From Solirubrobacterales bacterium (lineage in GTDB: Bacteria; Actinomycetota; Thermoleophilia; Solirubrobacterales; 70-9): a DNA stretch of 61,333 bases. This document shows positions 50,029 to 55,432 of this stretch, piece by piece (position 1 is the stretch's first letter; each line of letters opens with the position of its first letter). The notes beneath the pieces were generated by a model. It had not been told where the DNA came from. It saw only the letters and a program-made list of their open reading frames with translations, and made no database searches. A program made the position numbers and the translations under genes. The stretch lies in NCBI GenBank assembly GCA_035573435.1, contig DATMZR010000017.1:1-61333 (forward strand), written 5' to 3'.

Positions 50029-51855
50029 GTGTTGCAGCCAATCGGATACCGGCCTAGGTGGTGTGTGAGCGCCGGCCTTCTCATGGCTGTGCTGTTCGCG
50101 CTCGTGCTCCCGGCCCCCGCCGGCGCCGGCACGATCTCGGTCACGACCACCTTCGATCAGCTCGACGGCTCAGTACCGTGCTCGCTGCGCGAGGCGGTGA
50201 ACACCGCGAACGCGGACGCCAATAGCGGCGGCTGCACTGACGCCAACCCGGCCGCCGCCGACACGATCAGGCTCGCCGCGCACGACTACAACCTCCAGCG
50301 CAGGGGCGCCGAGCATGCCAACGCCGCGGGCGATCTGGACGTCACCGAGAGCCTGGCGATCGCCGGCGAAGGTGCCGAGGTGACCGGGATAAACGGCAAC
50401 GGTTCGACCACCAACGATCGGGTTGTTCAGGTCAGCTCCGGGACTCTGACGATCTCGGGGCTGACCATTCACGACGGCGCGGCGGGGGCGGCGGGCGGAG
50501 GCATTCAAGCTGCTCCGGGGACGACGCTGACGCTAATGGACAGCACTGTGAGCGGCAACGACGCCGGCTACGGCGGCGGAATCTACGCCGCCACCGTCAA
50601 GCTCACCGACAGTACCGTGGGCGACAACACGGCGGTTGGCGGCACGGGCGGAATCCAGGCCGGCGCCGCCACGCTCATACGTAGCACGGTGAGCGCCAAT
50701 CGCGGCGACGGGATCTCCGCGGCCACCGCCAGGTTCACCGATAGCACGGTGAGCGCCAACATCGGCGGTGGGATCGCGGCCAACGTCGCCAGCCTCATCA
50801 ACAGCACCGTCAGCGATAACACCGGCGCTGCCTACGGCGGCGGGATCCTCGTCCGCAGAGCCGCCACGCTGACGGACAGCACCGTGAAGGACAACGAGTC
50901 CGGCTTGCAGGGCGGCGGCGGGATCTACGTTGAATCGGGATCGCTGACAGTTGCCCGTAGCACTGTCTCCAACAACTCCTCCAGCGGCTACGGCGGCGGG
51001 ATCTTTTTCAGGGGTCTTGGCGGAACGCTGAACATCACCAACTCGACCCTGACTGGAAACGAGTCAGGCAGGTCTGGCGGCGCGCTCTCGACCGAGGAGG
51101 GAACCACCAACCTCAAGAACGCGACTATCACGCGAAACATCGCGGACGCCGACGCCTTCTCCGACGACGGCTCAGGCGGTGGTCTCGACGCGCGGAGCTC
51201 GGCGACCGTGAACCTCAAAAACACGATCCTGGCCGGCAACCTCGACCGGCGCGCTCCGGATTTCCCCGACTGGAACTGCTCGTCGCTGGCGCAAAACGGC
51301 AGGGTCGTCTCGCAGGGCTACAACCTTTACTCCAGTACAGCCGGCTGCACGGTCGCCCCGGCCACTGGCGACCAAACCGCAGCCGACCCGGGGCTGGCGC
51401 TCTTGGCCAACAACGGCGGCGCCACGCTCACGCACGCGTTGCTCTCGGGCAGTCCGGCGATCAACACCGGCACCCCAGCGGCGCCCGGCTCGGGCTCGGG
51501 CGCCTGTCGCGTCACCGACCAGCGCGGCGTCCCGCGCTCGCTCGGCGGGCGCTGCGACAAGGGCGCCTACGAGCGGGTGAGCTGCCAGGGCAAGCTCGTC
51601 AACCGGGTCGGCACCGGCGGCGCCGATCGGCTGGTCGGCAGCCAGGCCGGCGACGGCATCCTCGCCTTGGGCGGCAACGACGTCCTCTTGGGCCGTTCCT
51701 CCGGCGACGGCCTCTGCGGTGGAGACGGCAACGACCAGCTCTTCGGCGGGTCGGGTCCCGACCTGCTCGACGGTGGTGGCGGCACCGACGCCTGTGACGG
51801 TGGCACGGAGTCCGATCAGGCCGTGCGCTGCGAAACGAAGGTCTCGATTCCCTAG
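50029..51855 (+). CDS. Secreted CSLREA-type beta-helix protein with RTX-like C-terminus
   Basis: The 608-residue product has a signal peptide and begins, in its mature part, with a CSLREAVNTANA motif (CSLREA domain). About 300 residues of right-handed beta-helix repeats follow, marked by DSTVSxN-type units (for example LMDSTVSGNDAGYGGGIYAA). The C-terminus carries hemolysin-type glycine/aspartate repeats (GGDGNDQLFGGSGPDLLDGGGG), which usually bind calcium. It is probably a surface or secreted adhesin or sugar-binding protein. The GTG at 50029 is preceded by GGAGGGA. A GTG at 49999 is less likely. Confidence 0.85.
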   Translation: MLQPIGYRPRWCVSAGLLMAVLFALVLPAPAGAGTISVTTTFDQLDGSVPCSLREAVNTANADANSGGCTDANPAAADTIRLAAHDYNLQRRGAEHANAAGDLDVTESLAIAGEGAEVTGINGNGSTTNDRVVQVSSGTLTISGLTIHDGAAGAAGGGIQAAPGTTLTLMDSTVSGNDAGYGGGIYAATVKLTDSTVGDNTAVGGTGGIQAGAATLIRSTVSANRGDGISAATARFTDSTVSANIGGGIAANVASLINSTVSDNTGAAYGGGILVRRAATLTDSTVKDNESGLQGGGGIYVESGSLTVARSTVSNNSSSGYGGGIFFRGLGGTLNITNSTLTGNESGRSGGALSTEEGTTNLKNATITRNIADADAFSDDGSGGGLDARSSATVNLKNTILAGNLDRRAPDFPDWNCSSLAQNGRVVSQGYNLYSSTAGCTVAPATGDQTAADPGLALLANNGGATLTHALLSGSPAINTGTPAAPGSGSGACRVTDQRGVPRSLGGRCDKGAYERVSCQGKLVNRVGTGGADRLVGSQAGDGILALGGNDVLLGRSSGDGLCGGDGNDQLFGGSGPDLLDGGGGTDACDGGTESDQAVRCETKVSIP

Positions 51856-52574
51856 CGGCGGTCAACCTCGGGCACGGGCCCGGCGTGCTCGCCACGAACC
51901 ACCTGGTAGGCCAGGGCGCCAAGAACTGTCCCAAGAACGGGCCCGATCACGTAGATCCAAAATTCGTGCCACTGGCCGGACGCGAGCGCCGGGCCGAAAG
52001 AGCGAGCGGGATTCATGGACGCGCCCGTCACGGGCCCGCCGAAGAGCGCATCCAGCCCGACCGTGCCGCCGATTGCTATCGCCGCGGCAGCGCCCACCGC
52101 CCGCGTGTCGGTCGCGACGGCCATGATCACAAACATCAGAAAGGCGCTCAGCAGCGCTTCGTAGATGAGGGCGCTGCCCACGCCTACGGATGGAACGGTC
52201 GCGCCGAGCTCGGCGGGTTCGCTCGTCCACACCGCCAAGAGGCACAGCGCCGCGAGCGTGGCTCCGATGAGCTGCGCGGCGATGTAGGCGAGCGCCGCGC
52301 GGGCCGGGAAGTGTCGGGTGACCGTGAAGGCGACCGTCACGGCCGGGTTGATGTGGCCGCCGGAGAGGTGGCCTGTCGCGTAGACCATCACCATGATCAC
52401 CAGACCGAAGACCAGGGCCTCTCCCAGGTTGCCGAGGGTGCCCGGGTATTGGGAGCTGGCCACAATCGCTCCGCAGCCCGCAAAGACAAGCGCAAACGTG
52501 GCGAGTCCCTCGGCCGCGGCGCGGCGTCTCAGGTCCGGCCGCTCCAACTCAGTCGTCGAGGAGTTCGCCGACAA
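51852..52574 (-). CDS. MIP-family aquaporin in the arsenic locus (AqpS-like)
   Basis: The 240-residue product has six membrane helices with HINPAVTVAFTV and SMNPARSFGPAL NPA boxes. In arsenic operons such as arsR-aqpS-arsC-arsH an aquaglyceroporin lets arsenite leave the cell; its position just behind arsC suggests the same here, as inference. The TTG at 52574 overlaps the end of arsC by 26 nt; a later TTG at 52547 is possible. Its 3' end overlaps the secreted protein gene by 4 nt. Confidence 0.88.
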   Translation of the reverse strand: MSANSSTTELERPDLRRRAAAEGLATFALVFAGCGAIVASSQYPGTLGNLGEALVFGLVIMVMVYATGHLSGGHINPAVTVAFTVTRHFPARAALAYIAAQLIGATLAALCLLAVWTSEPAELGATVPSVGVGSALIYEALLSAFLMFVIMAVATDTRAVGAAAAIAIGGTVGLDALFGGPVTGASMNPARSFGPALASGQWHEFWIYVIGPVLGTVLGALAYQVVRGEHAGPVPEVDRR

Positions 52575-52956
52575 GCCTTTGGACCCGCGCTTCGATCTCG
52601 TCGCGGATCCGCCGCACGGTCTCGAGGTCCTTGCCAGCTGGGTCCTCTAGATCCCAGTCCTCGTAGCGCTTGCCGGGATAGATCGGGCAGGCATCGCCGC
52701 AGCCCATCGTGATCACGACATCGGCGGCGTGGACCGCGTCGTCCTTCAGCGGCTTCGGGAAATTCTTCGAGAGATCGATGCCGCGCTCTGCCATGGCCTC
52801 GACGGCCCGTGGGTTGATCTCCTCACCGGGCTCAGAACCCGCCGATCGCACCGACACGCGCCCATCCGCCAGCTTGTCGAGGAACCCAGCCGCCATCTGG
52901 CTGCGCCCCGCGTTGTGGAGGCAGACGAAGAGGACCTCGGGCACCTCAGAAGCCAT
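52549..52956 (-). CDS. arsC: Arsenate reductase ArsC (low-molecular-weight phosphatase type)
   Basis: The 135-residue product reduces arsenate to arsenite. It has the P-loop FVCLHNAGRSQ (Cys12 to Arg18) at the N-terminus and later TMGCGDACPIYPGKRYEDW with Cys86 and Cys90, the redox Cys pair of the thioredoxin/mycothiol-linked class. TATCGT lies 7 nt before the ATG at 52956, so it is probably leaderless and shares a divergent promoter region with arsR. The aquaporin follows on the same strand. Confidence 0.94.
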   Translation of the reverse strand: MASEVPEVLFVCLHNAGRSQMAAGFLDKLADGRVSVRSAGSEPGEEINPRAVEAMAERGIDLSKNFPKPLKDDAVHAADVVITMGCGDACPIYPGKRYEDWDLEDPAGKDLETVRRIRDEIEARVQRLVGELLDD

Positions 52957-52963
52957 TGTATTG

Positions 52964-52969
52964 ACGATA
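52964..52969 (-). promoter_or_regulatory. Putative -10 box of arsC
   Basis: TATCGT on the minus strand, 7 nt before the ATG at 52956. Confidence 0.55.
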
Positions 52970-52974
52970 GCCAA

Positions 52975-52992
52975 TTGAATTGATATCTTCAA
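52975..52992. promoter_or_regulatory. Putative ArsR operator
   Basis: TTGAA and TTCAA form an inverted repeat around 8 nt (TTGATATC), a layout common for ArsR-family operators. It covers the arsR -10 box (TATCTT, 52984-52989) and lies between arsR and divergent arsC, so both could be repressed together. Confidence 0.6.
52984..52989 (+). promoter_or_regulatory. Putative -10 box of arsR
   Basis: TATCTT, 7 nt before the ATG at 52997. Confidence 0.55.
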
Positions 52993-52996
52993 ATAG

Positions 52997-53350
52997 ATGG
53001 CTGTCGATCTGGAGCTCGCTCCAAAGCACAAGCGGCCGGCCGGCGAGCCGTGCTGTGAGCCGGTCGTCTATCCCGACATCGAGCGCGAGCAGGCCGAGCG
53101 GATGGCCACGGCGGCCAAGGCCCTCGGAGATCCGATCCGCATGCAGCTCGTCGACGTCTTGCGAAAGCATGCCGGCAAGGTCTGCGTCTGCGAGCTCGTG
53201 CCGCTCTTTGAGCTCTCCCAGCCGACCGTCTCGCACCATCTGAAGGTTCTGCGCCAGGCCGGCATCGTCGGCTCCGAGCGCCGAGGGCTCTGGGCCTACT
53301 ACTACGTCAACCCCGAAGCACTGGAGGAACTGAGCGCATGGCTGTCCTGA
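52997..53350 (+). CDS. arsR: ArsR-family arsenic-responsive repressor
   Basis: The 117-residue winged-helix regulator has the ArsR fold (ALGDPIRMQLVDVLRK, LSQPTVSHHLKVLRQAGIV). The metalloid site is Cys63-Val-Cys65-Glu-Leu on the DNA-recognition region, as in classical ArsR; a further Cys19-Cys20 pair lies in the N-terminal extension. It should leave the operator when arsenite binds. Its 3' end overlaps arsI by 13 nt. It is probably transcribed as a leaderless mRNA together with arsI and the R2-like gene. Confidence 0.94.
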   Translation: MAVDLELAPKHKRPAGEPCCEPVVYPDIEREQAERMATAAKALGDPIRMQLVDVLRKHAGKVCVCELVPLFELSQPTVSHHLKVLRQAGIVGSERRGLWAYYYVNPEALEELSAWLS

Positions 53351-53769
53351 GGCCCCACCTAGCTCTCACCGTGTCGGACGTCGATCGTTCGATCGAGTTC
53401 TATCGCGCCCTTTTCGGCATCGAGCCGTCCAAGGTCCGGCCTGGCTACGCGAAGTTCGAGGTTCGGGTACCGGGGCTGAATTTCACTCTCAACGAGGGCG
53501 AGCGCAATGGGGAGCTCGGCGCCTTCAATCACGCTGGGATCCAGGTCGCGTCGACTGACGACGTCCTACGCGCTCGAGCGCGTCTGGTCGAGGCCGGCCT
53601 TGCCACCTTTGATGAGATGGACACGACCTGTTGCTACGCGAAGCAGGACAAGATCTGGGTGACCGCTCCCGATGGTGAGTCCTGGGAGGTGTTCGTGACC
53701 CACGCCGAGAGCGACGAGCACGCGACAGCGGTCGCGAGGGACGGCGACCGGGTCGCCTGTTGCGGCTAG
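53338..53769 (+). CDS. arsI: ArsI/CadI-family C-As lyase
   Basis: The 143-residue glyoxalase-fold protein matches ArsI, an Fe(II)/O2-dependent lyase that splits the C-As bond of methyl- or aryl-As(III). The metal ligands are His7, His65 and Glu117, and the vicinal pair Cys98-Cys99 in DTTCCYA is the organoarsenical-binding site. A C-terminal CC pair (residues 141-142) follows. CadI-type cadmium proteins share much of this sequence, but the ars context and the TTCCYA motif favour ArsI. It overlaps arsR by 13 nt, and the next gene by 10 nt if that starts at 53760. Confidence 0.92.
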   Translation: MAVLRPHLALTVSDVDRSIEFYRALFGIEPSKVRPGYAKFEVRVPGLNFTLNEGERNGELGAFNHAGIQVASTDDVLRARARLVEAGLATFDEMDTTCCYAKQDKIWVTAPDGESWEVFVTHAESDEHATAVARDGDRVACCG

Positions 53770-54605
53770 GCGCCTTGGCCGAGATCCAGCTCAACGATCC
53801 GCAGACGCTCTACCGCCGCTGGGAGGACCAGCAGTGGAGCCCGTTCGACGTGGATCTGAGCACCGACACGGAACAGTGGCCGGGACTGTCCGCCGGCGAT
53901 CGCCGGCTCATCTATTGGGCGCTCTCGTCGCTGATGGTCGCCGAGGAGCGGATCACGACGAAGTTCTCCGGGCTGGTCGGCGCTGCGGACACCGAGGAGG
54001 AGGCCACCTTCCTCTCGACCCAGCAGGTCGACGAGGCGCGGCACATGCAGTTCTACGCCCGGTTCCGAGACGAGGTGATCGGGGAGCCAGCCGTGATCGC
54101 CGCCCACATCGAGAAGGCGCGGGAGGAGGTGAGCCCCGCCTTCCGGAAGATCTTCGACGAGGCGCTGGTTGAGGCACACGAGGCCCTTGTGGCCTCGCCC
54201 GGCGACCTCTCATTGAAGGTCCGGTTCATCACGCTCTACCACCTGGTCCTGGAGAGCACGCTGGGCCTCACCTCGTTCCGTTTCATCACCGACTACCTGA
54301 AGCGCGACGGTCTGCTCCCGGGCTTCGTCGACGGCTACTCCAAGATCCACCACGACGAGACGCGCCATATCGGCTACGGCGTCTGGTTTCTCCGCGAAGC
54401 CGTCCGCGGTGACGAGCAGGCGGCCGAAGTGATTCGCGACACCCTTGCTGACCTCTTGCCGGCGGTGGCTGAATCGCTCAGTCCGCCGAGTGTCAACGGC
54501 GCCGGCGACTTCGACGCGCTCGGAACCAGCGCCGAGGAGGTTCGTGAGTTCGCGCTCGGCGGCCTCACGCGCCGGCTCGAGATCATCGGGGCGCCGCTGC
54601 AGTAG
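53760..54605 (+). CDS. R2/R2lox-like dimetal ferritin-superfamily oxidase
   Basis: The 281-residue product has the six metal ligands of the ribonucleotide-reductase R2/R2lox superfamily: Glu62 (AEER), Glu92 and His95 (DEARHMQFY), Glu165 (LYHLVLEST) and Glu200 and His203 (HHDETRHIGYG). By alignment with R2lox, Tyr160 matches the crosslink tyrosine, while Ile65 takes the place of the crosslink valine. Tyr99 sits four residues after His95, where class I R2 proteins have the radical tyrosine and R2lox has Phe. No R1 gene is nearby. It may be an oxidase acting with ArsI, as inference. The start is TTG 53760 or TTG 53775; it is the last gene of arsR-arsI-R2. Confidence 0.85.
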   Translation: MRLGALAEIQLNDPQTLYRRWEDQQWSPFDVDLSTDTEQWPGLSAGDRRLIYWALSSLMVAEERITTKFSGLVGAADTEEEATFLSTQQVDEARHMQFYARFRDEVIGEPAVIAAHIEKAREEVSPAFRKIFDEALVEAHEALVASPGDLSLKVRFITLYHLVLESTLGLTSFRFITDYLKRDGLLPGFVDGYSKIHHDETRHIGYGVWFLREAVRGDEQAAEVIRDTLADLLPAVAESLSPPSVNGAGDFDALGTSAEEVREFALGGLTRRLEIIGAPLQ

Positions 54606-54606
54606 C

Positions 54607-54643
54607 TGGCGAGTTTATGGCGCATAGCGCCACAAACTCGCCA
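54607..54643. repeat. 37-nt intergenic hairpin element, copy 2
   Basis: TGGCGAGTTT pairs with AAACTCGCCA (10 bp), then an A/C mismatch, then TGGCGC with GCGCCA around ATA. Compared with copy 1 (7935-7971), two pairs differ, and both changes are compensated on the other arm. Here it lies 2 nt after the R2-like stop, between convergent genes. Confidence 0.85.
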
Positions 54644-54673
54644 AAGGTCACGATATCTCCCGGCGGAGCGGAG

Positions 54674-55330
54674 TCAGGCGGCGGCCATCGCTCGGCGCTG
54701 ATCGCGTCGGGCGGTGACGGACAGAAACGCGTCCACGACGGCCACGTCGAACTGGCTTCCGGCACCCCGCCGGAGCTCGTCGCATGCCTCCTCGTGAGTT
54801 CGCGCGGCGCGGTACGGACGGTCACCTCTCATGGCCGTATAGGCGTCGATCACCGCCACGATTCGAGCTTCCAGCGGGATCTGGTCGCCGACCAGGCCGC
54901 GCGGATAGCCGTGGCCGTCGGGACGCTCGTGGTGACAGCGGATCCACTCGCGGATGTCGTCGAAGCTGACATCGCTGAGGAGGGCCGCGCCCAGATCGGG
55001 CTGGCCGCGGACCCGTGCCCACTCCTGATCGTTGAGCGGCCCCCGCTTCTTGAGGATCTCGGGGGGAATCTGATCCCGCCCGACGTCGCATAGCAGCGTC
55101 GCCAGGCGAACTCGGGCCACCGTGGGCTCACTGAGGCCCAGCTCGCGGGCCGTCAACTCGGCCAGGTGCCCGTCGACGCACCGCGCCTCAGGCCGATACC
55201 CGATCCTCTCCAGCTCGGCGCACTCGGCTCCGCAGGCATCGCAGACGAGCAGGAGCCGCAGCTCGCCCGCGTCGCGCAGGTATCGGGCCTGGCCATTGTG
55301 GGCTCCGGAGTGATCGCAGGCCACAACCAT
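54674..55330 (-). CDS. Zinc-ribbon protein with degenerate HD-GYP domain
   Basis: The 218-residue product has an N-terminal Cys/His segment (ACDHSGAHN, later LLVCDACGAECAEL) that may bind zinc, and a C-terminal HD-GYP domain. The HD signature is altered: LLCDVGRDQIP replaces LLHDxGKxxIP, losing the His and Lys, while CHHERPDGHGYPRGL is intact. So phosphodiesterase activity is doubtful. The ATG at 55330 is chosen; a TTG at 55375 is possible. It is divergent from the GGDEF-HD-GYP gene. Confidence 0.82.
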   Translation of the reverse strand: MVVACDHSGAHNGQARYLRDAGELRLLLVCDACGAECAELERIGYRPEARCVDGHLAELTARELGLSEPTVARVRLATLLCDVGRDQIPPEILKKRGPLNDQEWARVRGQPDLGAALLSDVSFDDIREWIRCHHERPDGHGYPRGLVGDQIPLEARIVAVIDAYTAMRGDRPYRAARTHEEACDELRRGAGSQFDVAVVDAFLSVTARRDQRRAMAAA

Positions 55331-55432
55331 CCATCGGCAGGACGGGCGTAGGGCACGCAAAAGACCTGCAACCAACGGACGACTTGACGGGCGCCGCGGC
55401 GCGCTGACTCAAGGCACCAGCCATGCCTGCCG

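Noticed and set aside
50300-51500. CRISPR-like or tandem DNA repeats
   Set aside because: The repetitiveness comes from beta-helix coding units (for example AGCACCGTGAGC variants) in the secreted protein, not from evenly spaced direct repeats.
53760-54605. Ordinary class I ribonucleotide reductase small subunit
   Set aside because: No R1 gene is nearby, the length is short, there is no typical R2 C-terminal tail, and its fourth helix resembles R2lox; the ars context also argues against it, though the R2 radical tyrosine is present.
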